Shown: one piece after another, positions 7,543 through 15,499 of the stretch
How positions within the stretch are numbered: the stretch's first letter is position 1
Layout: each line of letters opens with the position of its first letter
Source of the DNA: Oerskovia rustica
Lineage (GTDB): Bacteria; Actinomycetota; Actinomycetes; Actinomycetales; Cellulomonadaceae
Reading direction: 5' to 3'
Assembly: GCF_014836555.1 (NCBI RefSeq)
Contig: NZ_JACSQQ010000007.1
Coordinates: forward strand, 89,360-153,359
DNA length: 64,000 nt
The notes under the pieces: generated by a model
Databases searched by the model: none
Told to the model about the DNA's origin: nothing
What the model saw: the letters and a program-made list of their open reading frames with translations, nothing else
Program-made: the position numbers and the translations under genes

Positions 7543-8049
7543 TCAGAGGGGTAGTCCGGACATCGATCGGACCCGGTCCTCCGCGGCGTCGATCACAGCC
7601 CGCGTCCGGGCGTCGTCCAGGTCCACGCCTGCCTCGGCGACGACCTGGGAGAAGAGCGAGCCGTCGCTGTCACGGCGTACGGCGACCTTGGCCGTGCGCC
7701 CGCCACCGAGTGTCACGACCTCCGCGAGGACCACCGACGACTGCACCCGTTCACGGACCGTCTGGGCCAGGGCGGTGCGCTTGGCGTCGGCGAGGTGCAG
7801 GACCAGGGGAGCGGCGCCGTCGACCCACTCGACCGTGATCGACGCGGTGGCCGGGTCATAGCCCGCCTTGTCCACGTCGCACCACGGGCGAGACGTCGCG
7901 GCGTCCCCCGTCGTGGCCAGGACGGTGCGGGTCGCGACCGCCCACGAGCCGCCGACGAGCTGCGCGGAAGCGAGCACCGCGTCCTTCGGGGCGAGACGCA
8001 GGGACCTGCGGGCGTCGTCGGGCAGGGAGCTACGGGCGAACAGAGCCAT
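7543..8049 (-). CDS. Conserved hypothetical protein
   Basis: This encodes 168 residues from the ATG (MALFARSSLPDDARRSL); a GTG three codons upstream is an alternative. It has no signal peptide or membrane segment. The pattern is alternating strands with motifs GGSWAVATRTVLATT, ASITVEWVDGAAPLVL and AKVAVRRDSDGSLFSQV, ending in a helix DDARTRAVIDAAEDRVR. This looks like a small soluble PH-like or beta-sandwich protein common beside tRNA genes in actinobacteria; I do not recognise a named family. It lies between tRNA-Asn (same strand, downstream) and tRNA-Met (opposite strand). Confidence 0.65.
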   Translation of the reverse strand: MALFARSSLPDDARRSLRLAPKDAVLASAQLVGGSWAVATRTVLATTGDAATSRPWCDVDKAGYDPATASITVEWVDGAAPLVLHLADAKRTALAQTVRERVQSSVVLAEVVTLGGGRTAKVAVRRDSDGSLFSQVVAEAGVDLDDARTRAVIDAAEDRVRSMSGLPL

Positions 8050-8112
8050 GCCAGACACGGTACTGCCCGCGCGCCCGTCCGGCGCCCGCCTGCCGGTACG
8101 CTTGTCCGCCGA

Positions 8113-8186
8113 GGGGCAGTAGCTCAGTCGGTCAGAGCATCGGACTCATAATCCGCCGGTCGTGGGTTCAAGCCCCACCTGCCCTA
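8113..8186 (+). tRNA. tRNA-Met (CAT)
   Basis: A 74-nt cloverleaf: acceptor GGGGCAG with CTGCCCT, D arm GCTC/GAGC, anticodon loop CTCATAA (anticodon CAT) and T arm GTGGG/CCCAC with TTCAAGC. The CCA tail is not encoded. The acceptor lacks the initiator-type mismatch context I would expect, so this is most likely elongator Met; an Ile2 (lysidine) tRNA cannot be excluded. Confidence 0.93.
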
Positions 8187-8267
8187 CTCGTCCTGGTGCT
8201 GGGCAACCCGACAGGGGCCCCGACCGGGGCCTCCCGTGCAGCCGGGCTGCGGCGACGAGACGCGAAA

Positions 8268-8297
8268 GAGCCCCGCCCTCCGAGGAGGGCGGGGCTC
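8268..8297. terminator. Strong hairpin between tRNA-Met and the lysis island
   Basis: A 14-base perfect stem, GAGCCCCGCCCTCC (8268-8281) with GGAGGGCGGGGCTC (8284-8297), is followed on the minus strand by TTTCGC. It can end minus-strand transcripts coming from the lysis genes and may also act on the tRNA-Met transcript. Confidence 0.7.
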
Positions 8298-8457
8298 GGT
8301 CGCGGGCCGCGAGGCCGTCGAGGACGGCCGTCCCTGTGCTGGCGGCCCAGATCGGCGCGCCGGACGGCGCCCCGACGTGAGTGCCTTTCTGCATCGTGCA
8401 CTCGCCGGTGGTCGGATGCTTGCGCATGCCGAACCCGGACGGACCGGTGCCGGCGGG

Positions 8458-8811
8458 TCAGGCCTGGTGCCGCGCCTCGGCGGTCACCGACGCGTACCCG
8501 GTGCTCGCGGCAGCCCGGTGTCGGCCGCCGTAGAGCGGGGTCTGCGCGGAGCCGAGGACGAGCCGCGTGAGCCAGTCCGGGACGTGGGGCTCGGCCCACC
8601 GCCACAGGGCGTACCAGGCGGCGATCGCGGCGGTGGTGACCAGCGCGAGCGTCGCCTCGGACGAGAGCCAGTCCCCGAGAGCGGTCCCGACGTCGCCGGG
8701 CAGGTGCGGGAGCAGCCCGCGCAGGACGACGGCCACGACCGCGCCCCACAGGACCGGCACGTAGGTCCGCAGGTAGCCGGGGACGCGTTCGGCGATCGGG
8801 GGCGTGCCCAT
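8458..8811 (-). CDS. Holin-like small membrane protein
   Basis: This encodes 117 residues with two hydrophobic segments at about residues 18-36 (VLWGAVVAVVLRGLLPHL) and 51-66 (LALVTTAAIAAWYALW), and a basic polar tail. Its ATG overlaps the stop of the upstream amidase gene (ATGA), so it is coupled to it. Small two-TM proteins in this position next to a phage endolysin are usually holins, which permeabilise the membrane and release the endolysin. The holin call is from context and topology, not from sequence family. A transcription stop hairpin follows. Confidence 0.65.
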   Translation of the reverse strand: MGTPPIAERVPGYLRTYVPVLWGAVVAVVLRGLLPHLPGDVGTALGDWLSSEATLALVTTAAIAAWYALWRWAEPHVPDWLTRLVLGSAQTPLYGGRHRAAASTGYASVTAEARHQA

Positions 8812-9599
8812 CACGCCGTCGTGAGCGGGAAGGCCGCCACGACCGCGGCGTACTGCGCCGCCGAGACCTGCACGGTGGGCAGCGTCTGGGAGAGCGCGAC
8901 GTACTGGTCCCAGCCGATGATCGGTGCCGAGCGGGCGCCGGAGACGATGATCGCCGCGTTGGTGGCCTTGTTGAGAATCACAACCATTTTGTCCTCCTGG
9001 ACGGGAAGCTGGATCGGGACGGGGGGGATCGCGGCGAGGATGCCGGGAATCTGTGCGATGCGTGCGTCGCCGGGGCAGGTCTTGCCGACGCTGGTCGAGT
9101 AGTACTGGCCGCCGTCGACCCGGTAGCCGGGGCGGAACGGGGGAGAGGACTCCACACCCAGCCGGTGCCAGGACAGACCACGGGAGCTCTCGCCGACCCG
9201 GGAGTCGGTGGCCAGCCGGAGAGGGATCGTCCGATGGGTGTGGGTGATCCAGGTGGACAAGGCCTTGAGGGCGGCGACCTGGGCGGCAGTCCACGCAGGT
9301 GGCTGGCCGGTGGTCCAGACGCGTCCGTGCCCGTCCCACGACTCGATCGAGATGGTCGCGTCGTTGCCCTGATAGTCGGCGGCCGAGAAGAAGGCGGTGT
9401 CGATGTACTGCTCGACCGTGCCGTTCTCGGCGACGTAGAAGTGCGAGCAGGGGTTTCCGGGCTGGGAGAAGTAGGGATACAGGGACGACGCGTCGCTGAC
9501 GGCCGTGTGGAAGTTGATGCGGTTGCGGACGGTCGCGCGAACGTTCTCCGTGTTCGCGTGCGGGATCAGGCGCTGGACAGCACCTGGGTAGACGGGCAT
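8811..9599 (-). CDS. Endolysin: N-acetylmuramoyl-L-alanine amidase (Amidase_2 type)
   Basis: This encodes 262 residues from an ATG with AGGAGG eight bases upstream. The first ~190 residues are a zinc amidase domain of the T7 lysozyme/PGRP type, which cuts the bond between muramic acid and the stem peptide. Probable zinc ligands are His31 (RINFHTAVS), the His of GLSWHRLG and the Cys of GKTCPGDARI. It has no signal peptide, as expected for a phage lysin exported by a holin. A C-terminal ~60-residue segment (VILNKATNAAIIVSGARSAP onward) may bind the cell wall. It sits upstream of the holin-like gene. Confidence 0.85.
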   Translation of the reverse strand: MPVYPGAVQRLIPHANTENVRATVRNRINFHTAVSDASSLYPYFSQPGNPCSHFYVAENGTVEQYIDTAFFSAADYQGNDATISIESWDGHGRVWTTGQPPAWTAAQVAALKALSTWITHTHRTIPLRLATDSRVGESSRGLSWHRLGVESSPPFRPGYRVDGGQYYSTSVGKTCPGDARIAQIPGILAAIPPVPIQLPVQEDKMVVILNKATNAAIIVSGARSAPIIGWDQYVALSQTLPTVQVSAAQYAAVVAAFPLTTA

Positions 9600-9685
9600 G
9601 TTTCCTCCTTGCATGACGAAGGCCCCGACACGATCGCGTGCGGGGCCGACGGGTGGGACGGACAGGTGCAGGGGAGCCGGGCAGG

Positions 9686-10000
9686 TCAGGGCGCACCCGG
9701 TAGGGCGCGCACCAGCGTGACCAGGACCGCGAGGAGCGACCCGAGCCCGACGATCGAGGAGACGACGACCGAGGCGACGGTCCAGCCGGACGTTCCGGCC
9801 CTGGTCCCGGCCGCCGCGTTCCTCTCGAGGTCGCCGATGCTCACGGAGTGGGCGGCGGTGATCCGGTCGGTGGCGTCCAGGCGGCGCGCGTGCTCCTCGA
9901 GTCGCGCCGTCTGCGCGGCGAGCGCAGCGTCGATCTTGCCTTCGAGACGGGCGAGGGTCACCGGGGCGGAATCGGCCGACCGGTGCTCGGGAGCGTTCAT
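9686..10000 (-). CDS. Phage-type coiled-coil protein with a C-terminal membrane anchor
   Basis: This encodes 104 residues from the ATG at 10000; the frame is open further upstream without a convincing start. The first half is helical and charged (LARLEGKIDAALAAQTARLEEHARRLDATD), a probable coiled coil, followed by one hydrophobic segment at about residues 75-97 (VASVVVSSIVGLGSLLAVLV). Proteins of this layout are common just upstream of endolysin genes in actinophages, where they act as holin partners or second holins. That role is inferred from position and topology. Confidence 0.6.
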   Translation of the reverse strand: MNAPEHRSADSAPVTLARLEGKIDAALAAQTARLEEHARRLDATDRITAAHSVSIGDLERNAAAGTRAGTSGWTVASVVVSSIVGLGSLLAVLVTLVRALPGAP

Positions 10001-10303
10001 GGTCGATCGGTGCCGATCGCCTCGCAGGGCGTACAGCTCCACCGCATGACGTACCTCCTCGGCGGGTCGGGTGCAGGACAGGTGGGGGCGAGCCCCGTCG
10101 CCGGTCCTGAGGATCCGGACGACGGGCGCCGTGGCGCCAGGTCGAGGTCTCGTCGCGGCAGGAGCACGCAGGCGTGCTCTTCGGACGGTCGAGACACGGG
10201 TGCTCGCGAGCATGCCCGACGACGTCGGCCCGGGGTCGGCGCCGGTCGGGTGGCGGGGCCGACCGGGCCGTCGAGGCCGCGGGCACCGACCGCCACGGAA
10301 CGA

Positions 10304-10606
10304 TCACGGCCCGGTTCCCTCGGCCTCGGCCTCGACAGGTGCGACGAGCCTCACGACGGCCTCGGCCGTGGTGATCCAGGCGGCGCGGCGCAGGGGGCCG
10401 AGGTCGTCCCAGTGCCCGAGGGGGTCCGTGGTGTGACGGGCGTACATCAGGGCCGCGACGCCCTCGACGAGCGTCGCGCCCTCGGGGACGGCGGCACCGT
10501 TGCCGTCACGGTCGAGCACGATGCCGAGGTGCCCGGCGATCACCGGGACGGCGTTGGACAGGAAGGAGAGGCGACGAGCGTCGAGGTAGGGGTCTGGTCC
10601 GGTCAC
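10304..10606 (-). CDS. Hypothetical protein of the lysis island
   Basis: This encodes 100 residues from a GTG with AGGAG eight bases upstream. It is soluble and mainly helical (VIAGHLGIVLDRDGNGAAVP, then AALMYARHTTDPLGHWDDLG and AWITTAEAVVRLVA), with no recognised domain. It lies between the WhiB-like gene and the coiled-coil/TM gene on the same strand, so it is likely part of the same transcription unit. Third codon positions are strongly GC, like the rest of the island, which argues it is a real gene. Confidence 0.55.
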   Translation of the reverse strand: MTGPDPYLDARRLSFLSNAVPVIAGHLGIVLDRDGNGAAVPEGATLVEGVAALMYARHTTDPLGHWDDLGPLRRAAWITTAEAVVRLVAPVEAEAEGTGP

Positions 10607-10695
10607 GGCGGGGCTCCTGTTCGTCGAGCGGGGTGGGCGGGTGGCCGTGGCGACCCGTGCGGGCGGGGACGGGGCGCACCGGCCGGTGCGGTCGG

Positions 10696-11067
10696 TCATG
10701 CTGCCGACGGACCTGTCCGCTCCTCGCCGTGACCGGTGTCCGCTGGTCCGGCATCGCCGCCTGGCAGGCTGGGGCTCGCGCGCTCGCTCGGTGTCCTGCC
10801 GCCGTACATCCCGAACCGCAGGGCGCCGGGGCTGCGGGACTCCGCCGCGAGGGCTTCGTCGAGACAGGGGGTGGCGACACGGCAGGTGCCACAGATTCGG
10901 CGGGCCTCGTCGTAGGCGGTCGGGTGCTCCGAGGCCGGGTGCCACGGGTCGCCCCGCAGCGCGTGGTCCCAGCCTCGGCAGGTCGCGTCCAGGCGCCACT
11001 CGGCGGGCTCGCGGGTCGAGAGCCGTCCGGTGGTTCGGGCGAGCGACGTGGCGCGCAGGTCGGTCAT
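10696..11067 (-). CDS. WhiB-family iron-sulfur regulator, phage-type
   Basis: This encodes 123 residues. The four cluster-binding cysteines of WhiB proteins are at 30, 59, 62 and 68 (ATCRGW; ICGTCRVATPC). The usual glycine turn G[IV]WGG is replaced by FGMYGGRTPSER, where MY stands for the usual VW/IW. WhiB proteins carry a 4Fe-4S cluster and bind the main sigma factor region 4; phage copies can repress host whiB genes. It lies in a lysis island and overlaps the upstream gene by four bases (ATGA), so it is probably co-transcribed with the lysis genes. A host-takeover or lysis-timing regulator is inferred. Confidence 0.85.
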   Translation of the reverse strand: MTDLRATSLARTTGRLSTREPAEWRLDATCRGWDHALRGDPWHPASEHPTAYDEARRICGTCRVATPCLDEALAAESRSPGALRFGMYGGRTPSERASPSLPGGDAGPADTGHGEERTGPSAA

Positions 11068-11348
11068 CGGTCCTCCTCGGTGTCGTGGCCGCGTGGTGGG
11101 TCGAGCTGGTGGAGACCCGCGTCGTGCGCCTGGTCGCGCAGCGCGTTCCGGACGGCCGCCTCGCCCGTCGGGTCGCGGTAGCCGAGGACCGAGCGGAGAA
11201 GGTCGTCGGGGTCGACGTGCTGCATCTGCTCGGCGCGTCGCTGGATCCTGAGCGCGAGCCGTTGGGTCTTGCTGCGCCCCAGGTCGATGCCGTGGTCGCC
11301 GGCGAACGTCCGGATGCGCCGTTCCCAGCCCGTGAGGGAGATGGGCAT
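11064..11348 (-). CDS. Hypothetical basic protein upstream of WhiB
   Basis: This encodes 94 residues, helical and rich in Arg, Gln and Asp (GWERRIRTFAGDHGIDLGRS, then RLALRIQRRAEQMQHVD). No recognised domain and no membrane segment. Its stop overlaps the WhiB start, so the two are translationally coupled. A nucleic-acid-binding or adaptor protein is possible given the basic helices, but that is a guess. It belongs to the minus-strand lysis-island transcription unit. Confidence 0.55.
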   Translation of the reverse strand: MPISLTGWERRIRTFAGDHGIDLGRSKTQRLALRIQRRAEQMQHVDPDDLLRSVLGYRDPTGEAAVRNALRDQAHDAGLHQLDPPRGHDTEEDR

Positions 11349-11410
11349 GGCGAAGGCTCCTGGTCTCTTCGTCCGTGGCGTACCTCGGAGCGGGGGTGTT
11401 GGGGGTCTGT

Positions 11411-11647
11411 TCAGGCGGAGGTCGTGAGGTCCTGGACGGTGGAGAGTGCGAGCGTGGTGGTGCCGAGCGCGCTGGCGAGCGCCTTGATCTCGCGGACCGT
11501 GAAGTCGCCGTGCTGGTGGAGCTTGCGGTCGAGCGAGACGAGGGGGATGCCCGACGACGCGGAGAGCGAGAGCGTCGTCAGTCCGGTCTCCTGTCGAGCC
11601 GTCTCGATGTTGGCGGCCACTGCTGAGGTGTAGTGGTTGCTGTCCAT
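11411..11647 (-). CDS. Small HTH (XRE-like) regulator
   Basis: This encodes 78 residues with a helix-turn-helix pattern: NIETARQETGLTTLSLSASSGIPLVSLDRKL followed by FTVREIKALASALG, the form of short Cro/XRE repressors. The chosen ATG is at 11647; ATG or GTG codons a few triplets upstream are possible. It is the first gene of the minus-strand lysis unit. It is divergent from a second XRE gene at 11744, with a palindromic operator between them. That arrangement is a cI/cro-type switch by analogy. Confidence 0.65.
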   Translation of the reverse strand: MDSNHYTSAVAANIETARQETGLTTLSLSASSGIPLVSLDRKLHQHGDFTVREIKALASALGTTTLALSTVQDLTTSA

Positions 11648-11659
11648 AGTGGCAACCAT

Positions 11660-11677
11660 ACTGCCCATCTGGGCAGT
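11660..11677. promoter_or_regulatory. Palindromic operator between divergent HTH genes
   Basis: ACTGCCCA (11660-11667) and TGGGCAGT (11670-11677) are perfect eight-base arms with a two-base spacer. The dyad lies 13 bases upstream of the minus-strand HTH gene and 67 bases before the plus-strand HTH gene. A related half-site, GCTGCCCGT, occurs just before the plus-strand start. It is a likely binding site for one or both regulators. Confidence 0.65.
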
Positions 11678-11743
11678 GCGCAAGATGGGCGTGACCGTGT
11701 TCCTGGCACTGGCGCTGCCTGATCGAACAGGTACGCTGCCCGT

Positions 11744-12133
11744 ATGGACATCAACGAGGCAACTGCCCGTGCCATCGCGGCGGAGCGGGCGATCAGTGGG
11801 CTGACCGTTCGCGAGCTCGCCGCCAGGGCGGGGATCCCGGAGCGCTCGCTCATGCGCGTCCTCCAGGCGGAGCGCGAGATCAAGGTCGTTCAGGTGGCGC
11901 AGCTCGCCGAAGCCTTCGACATCCACCCTCACGAGATCCTCGAGCGTGCCGAGGTGATCCTCGCGCGAGCCGAGAGGGACCGGCCGGCGCTCGAGGCGAC
12001 CGTGCACGCGTTCCCCTCGCGGCCTGCGGCAGGTGGTACTACGGTCGCCGAACCGCGAGTCATCGCGGCGATGGAGGACTACGACGGAGAGGACCTGGTG
12101 GCCGAGATGGAGAGCCACGAGGAGCAACCGTAG
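11744..12133 (+). CDS. XRE-family transcriptional regulator
   Basis: This encodes 129 residues. Residues ~8-60 are a clear XRE helix-turn-helix: ATARAIAAERAISGLTVREL, then AARAGIPERSLMRVLQAERE and QVAQLAEAFDIHPHEIL. The second half is acidic and flexible. The stop is followed at once by an ImmA-like protease gene whose ribosome-binding site overlaps the stop codon. XRE regulator plus ImmA/IrrE protease pairs control phage and ICE switching: the protease cleaves the repressor after a stress signal. This repressor is divergent from the lysis-island operon and probably keeps it off. Confidence 0.85.
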   Translation: MDINEATARAIAAERAISGLTVRELAARAGIPERSLMRVLQAEREIKVVQVAQLAEAFDIHPHEILERAEVILARAERDRPALEATVHAFPSRPAAGGTTVAEPRVIAAMEDYDGEDLVAEMESHEEQP

Positions 12134-12143
12134 GAGCGTGGAC

Positions 12144-12551
12144 ATGTACGACCTGATCGAGCACGCGGAGTCGCTGGGTCTCGAGGTGCTCTTCGACGAC
12201 CTCGGGGCCAGGCATGCTCACATCCGAGAGGACGGCGTCGTGGTGATCAACGAGAGCCGTTCGCATCTGCTGCAGAGGGTTGCTCTCGCGCACGAGTGCG
12301 GTCATCACGTCCACCGCCACGTCCACATGGTCGGGGCTCGTGAGTCGAGGCAGGAGTGGCAGGCCGACGAGTACGCCGCGAACCTGCTCTTCGGCCCCAG
12401 GGAGTATGCCCAGGCGGAGCGCATGTACGGGCCTGACGTCACCCTGATCGCGCGTGAGCTGGGCGTCCCTGCCCGGATGATCCACGCCTGGCGGCGTGCC
12501 TGGCGTGCGAATGCGCACCGCGTCCCGCGTGGCTTCGTGGCGTTCGGCTGA
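12144..12551 (+). CDS. ImmA/IrrE-family metallopeptidase
   Basis: This encodes 135 residues from an ATG seven bases after TAGGAG; a GTG two codons earlier is too close to that site. The zinc motif HExxH is at residues 50-54 (ALAHECGHH), with the downstream ligand Glu in QADEYAANLLF. The C-terminal part is a short HTH-like segment (ARELGVPARMIHAWRRAW). ImmA proteases cut XRE repressors to release mobile-element gene expression. The upstream partner gene is 11744-12133. The family assignment is strong; the target is inferred from coupling. Confidence 0.88.
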   Translation: MYDLIEHAESLGLEVLFDDLGARHAHIREDGVVVINESRSHLLQRVALAHECGHHVHRHVHMVGARESRQEWQADEYAANLLFGPREYAQAERMYGPDVTLIARELGVPARMIHAWRRAWRANAHRVPRGFVAFG

Positions 12552-12768
12552 CAGGTCCCCGTCTGATCGTCGCAGCCGACGGCGTGCGGTCGGCCCCGCA
12601 TCGATGGTGCGCCGACCGCACGGCAGCAGGGATGCCGCCGAGTCCGCAGCCCGGGTGCAGGTGACGGGCGACGGCACGAAGCACGTGCTCGACGTCCGTG
12701 GTCGTCGCGGCGGCTCCCGCCGAGGGCTCGCCGCGCGCCGACACCTCGCCGGGCGTTCCATGGGAGGC

Positions 12769-13119
12769 ATGGTGCTGCAGATCCGCCGCGTCTACGCGGA
12801 CCCCACGCCCGACGACGGCTGCCGCGTCCTGGTCGACCGGCTCTGGCCGCGGGGGTTGAGCAAGGAACGTGCTCAGGTGGACGTGTGGCTCAAGGAGGTA
12901 GCGCCGTCGACCGCGCTGCGCACCTGGTTCCACCACGACCACGCGCTGTTCGACGAGTTCGTCACGCGCTACCGCGCCGAGCTCGACCAGAACCCGGCGG
13001 TCGACGACCTGCGGGCGATCGCCGCCGAGCACCCGGTCGTGACCCTGCTGTACGGCGCCAAGGACGAGCAGGACAACCAGGCGGTGGTGCTGCGCGACTA
13101 CCTGGTGACGGGGGCCTGA
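12769..13119 (+). CDS. DUF488-family protein
   Basis: This encodes 116 residues. The pattern is typical of the small DUF488 family (YeaO-like): IRRVYADPTPDDGCRVLVDR, LWPRGLSKERAQVDVWLKEV, APSTALRTWFHHD and HPVVTLLYGAKDEQDNQAVV. The family has no proven reaction; its members are soluble, about 115-130 residues, and of uncertain role. The start is ambiguous among ATG 12760, ATG 12769 and GTG 12772, all close to GGGAGG. It lies between the prophage-like island and a DUF1206 gene. Confidence 0.85.
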   Translation: MVLQIRRVYADPTPDDGCRVLVDRLWPRGLSKERAQVDVWLKEVAPSTALRTWFHHDHALFDEFVTRYRAELDQNPAVDDLRAIAAEHPVVTLLYGAKDEQDNQAVVLRDYLVTGA

Positions 13120-13312
13120 CGGGGCGCCGGCACCACCGGCACCGGCGACCAGCCCCTGCTGCCTCGCCTGAGCGGCTCCAGGGCCCCACCAGCGGCCGAC
13201 GGGTCACGAAACGTCCCATACCTCCCGGAGGCCCGGATCGTCACGTTCGGCGAGCGAGCGGCGCCAGGTCGTGACACGATGCCACGTCCGCTCGACAAGA
13301 AGGAGAAGCATC

Positions 13313-14128
13313 GTGCCCACCGGTACCAACCGCACCACGTCAGGGACCGCCCAGCGGCTCCAGCAGAGCAAGGGCCTGCGGGTCCTGGCCCGCGCCGGCT
13401 ACGCCGTCAGCGGTCTGCTGCACATCATGATCGGGATCATCGCGGTGAGGATCGCGACCGGATCGGGCGGTGGAGAGGCCGACCAGACGGGCGCGCTCCA
13501 GGAGATCGCCGGGACGACCGGGGGAGCGGTCGTGCTCTGGTTCGCGGTCGTCGCCTTCGTCGCGCTCGGACTCTGGCAGGTCCTCGAGGCGATCGCCGGT
13601 ACGAGCGGCGACGCCAAGGACCGGTCGGCGTTCCGCGCGAAGTCCGCCGGCAAGGCCGTCGTCTACCTGGCGCTGGGGGCGTTGACGTTCCAGGTCGTGA
13701 GCGGGGCGGGCGGCGGGGGGCAGCAGGACACGCTCACGGCGTCGCTCCTCTCGAACGGCGCAGGCAGGGTGCTCGTAGGCGCTGTCGGGGTCGGCATCGT
13801 CGTGACCGGTGTCTACCACGTGGTCAAGGGCTGGAAGAAGCGCTTCCTCCAGGACCTCGAGGGCAACGCCGGCGGCCAGGTCGGTCATGCCGTCGTCGTC
13901 CTCGGGCGGGTCGGGTACATCGCCAAGGGGATCGCGCTCGGCGTGCTCGGGGCGCTCGTGGTGGCCGCCGCGGTGACGGCCGACCCGGCGAAGGCGAGCG
14001 GCCTCGACGCGGCGCTGCGGACCATCGGCGACCAGCCTTTCGGTGCCTTCCTGCTGGCCGCCACGGGCGTCGGGTTTGCCGCCTACGGCGTGTACTCGTT
14101 CGCCCGTGCCCGGTACGCACGGATGTGA
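13313..14128 (+). CDS. DUF1206-family membrane protein
   Basis: This encodes 271 residues from a GTG seven bases after AGGAG. There are six hydrophobic segments arranged as three related two-TM units, each starting with a similar R-x-GY motif: LARAGYAVSGLLHIMIGI, KAVVYLALGALTFQVVSG and LGRVGYIAKGIALGVLGALV. This internal triplication is characteristic of DUF1206 proteins, which are actinobacterial/cyanobacterial integral membrane proteins of unknown function. No catalytic residues are evident. Likely transcribed alone. Confidence 0.88.
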   Translation: MPTGTNRTTSGTAQRLQQSKGLRVLARAGYAVSGLLHIMIGIIAVRIATGSGGGEADQTGALQEIAGTTGGAVVLWFAVVAFVALGLWQVLEAIAGTSGDAKDRSAFRAKSAGKAVVYLALGALTFQVVSGAGGGGQQDTLTASLLSNGAGRVLVGAVGVGIVVTGVYHVVKGWKKRFLQDLEGNAGGQVGHAVVVLGRVGYIAKGIALGVLGALVVAAAVTADPAKASGLDAALRTIGDQPFGAFLLAATGVGFAAYGVYSFARARYARM

Positions 14129-14161
14129 GACGGCCACGGGCGCCATGGAAGAATGGCGCCC

Positions 14162-14647
14162 ATGGCGATGAGAGAGATCCGTGTGATCCCGGACCCCGTG
14201 CTCCGCACCCCGTGCGACGAGATCACCACCATCGACGACCGGGTGCGCTCGCTCGTCGCGGACCTGGTCGAGACCGTCGACCACGAGGGCCGGGCCGGCC
14301 TGGCCGCCAACCAGATCGGCGTCAACCTGCGCGCCTTCTCGTGGAACATCGAGGACGAGATCGGTTACGTCCTCAACCCGAAGATCGTCGAGCTGTCGGA
14401 CGAGATCCAGGACGGTGACGAGGGCTGCCTGTCGGTCCCCGGGCTCTGGTATCCCACGCGACGCGCCTGGTACGCCCGGGTCGTCGGTATGGACCTCGAC
14501 GGCAACGAGATCACGGTCGAGGGGACCGAGCTCATGGCTCGTTGCCTCCAGCACGAGACGGACCACCTGGACGGCATGCTCTATCTCGACCGCCTGGACC
14601 GGGCCGTCCGCAAGAAGGCCATGCGGGAGATGCGCGCCCAGCTCTGA
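14162..14647 (+). CDS. def: Peptide deformylase
   Basis: This encodes 161 residues (an upstream ATG at 14153 would add three). It removes the formyl group from the N-terminal Met of new proteins at the ribosome. All three metal/active-site motifs are present: [16 protein letters not shown] (metal Cys) and QHETDHLDG (two metal His and catalytic Glu). The first two residues of motif 1 (usually GxG) are RA here, which is common in actinobacteria. A hairpin at 14658-14718 follows and may end transcription. Confidence 0.95.
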   Translation: MAMREIRVIPDPVLRTPCDEITTIDDRVRSLVADLVETVDHEGRAGLAANQIGVNLRAFSWNIEDEIGYVLNPKIVELSDEIQDGDEGCLSVPGLWYPTRRAWYARVVGMDLDGNEITVEGTELMARCLQHETDHLDGMLYLDRLDRAVRKKAMREMRAQL

Positions 14648-14951
14648 GTCGCACGACGGCGTTCCCCTCTCCCGGCCCAGCCCAGCCCTGCGCTGGGCCC
14701 CGCGGAGAGGGGGACGCCGCGTCGTCCCGAGCGAGCACGACTGTCGCGTGGCGCGACCGCATAGGGGCAGAAAGGCGCGCCGGGGAGCCTTACCGCAGCG
14801 AGGCGAGAACTGCCATGGGGAGTCCTCCCCTCGCGATCCGGTCGACTCTCAGGCAAGATATGGCTCGTATACCGCTGGTTGATCAGGCATGATGATCCAC
14901 CCCTGGTGAGGACGTTGGGGAAGACGAAACCTCGACCTAGGGAGGAAAGAC
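14648..14951. other. 304-base intergenic region with a long hairpin
   Basis: An imperfect long stem lies at 14658-14718 (GGCGTTCCCCTCTCC with GGAGAGGGGGACGCC) right after def, without a T run; it may act as its terminator. The second half is less GC-rich and contains possible promoter elements (a TATACC near 14868) for the DUF3145 gene, whose AGGGAGGAAA ribosome-binding site is at about 14939-14948. No gene is seen. Confidence 0.4.
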
Positions 14952-15452
14952 ATGACTGGTGCCATCACACGCGGTGTTCTTTTCGTGCACTCGGCGCCCC
15001 GGGCGCTGAGCCCGCACCTGGAGTGGGCTGCCGGGAACGTCCTGGGCGTGCGCGTCACGCTGGACTGGACCGAGCAGCCTGCTGCGCGCGACCTCTACCG
15101 GGCGGAGCTCGCCTGGCAGGGCGTGCAGGGAACCGGTGCCCGCCTCGCCTCGGCGTTGCGCGGGTGGTCCCACCTGCGCTACGAGGTCACCGAGGACGCG
15201 AGCCACGGGGCCGACGGCGCCCGCTGGTCCCACACCCCAGACCTCGGGATCTTCCACGCAGTGACCGACGTGCACGGCAACGTCATGATCCCTGAGGACC
15301 GGGTGCGAGCCGCCCTCGAGGTCGCGCACGACAACCGCGCCATGCGCGACGCACTGCACCTGGCCCTCGGCAAGGCGTGGGACGACGAGCTCGAGCCCTT
15401 CCGGCACGCGGGCGAGGACTCGAACGTGCGCTGGCTCCACCGCGTGGGCTGA
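14952..15452 (+). CDS. DUF3145-family protein
   Basis: This encodes 166 residues from an ATG with GGGAGGAAA upstream. DUF3145 proteins are conserved and nearly restricted to actinobacteria; the N-terminus ITRGVLFVHSAPRALSPHLE and VRVTLDWTEQPAA, and the later HTPDLGIFHAVTDVHGN fit that family. It is soluble, of unknown function. The gene is often found close to fatty-acid synthesis genes, as here (the fab operon is 2.2 kb downstream). It converges with the HTTM gene on a hairpin. Confidence 0.88.
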   Translation: MTGAITRGVLFVHSAPRALSPHLEWAAGNVLGVRVTLDWTEQPAARDLYRAELAWQGVQGTGARLASALRGWSHLRYEVTEDASHGADGARWSHTPDLGIFHAVTDVHGNVMIPEDRVRAALEVAHDNRAMRDALHLALGKAWDDELEPFRHAGEDSNVRWLHRVG

Positions 15453-15499
15453 CCCTCTTCTCACCCCCCACGGGGGACCTGGCGACCTCACCGTCGCCC

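Noticed and set aside
12552-12768. A second attachment site for the lysis island matching tRNA-Met
   Set aside because: I compared the tRNA-Met 3' sequence with the DNA after the ImmA gene and saw no matching repeat. tRNA-Met therefore cannot be claimed as its insertion site.
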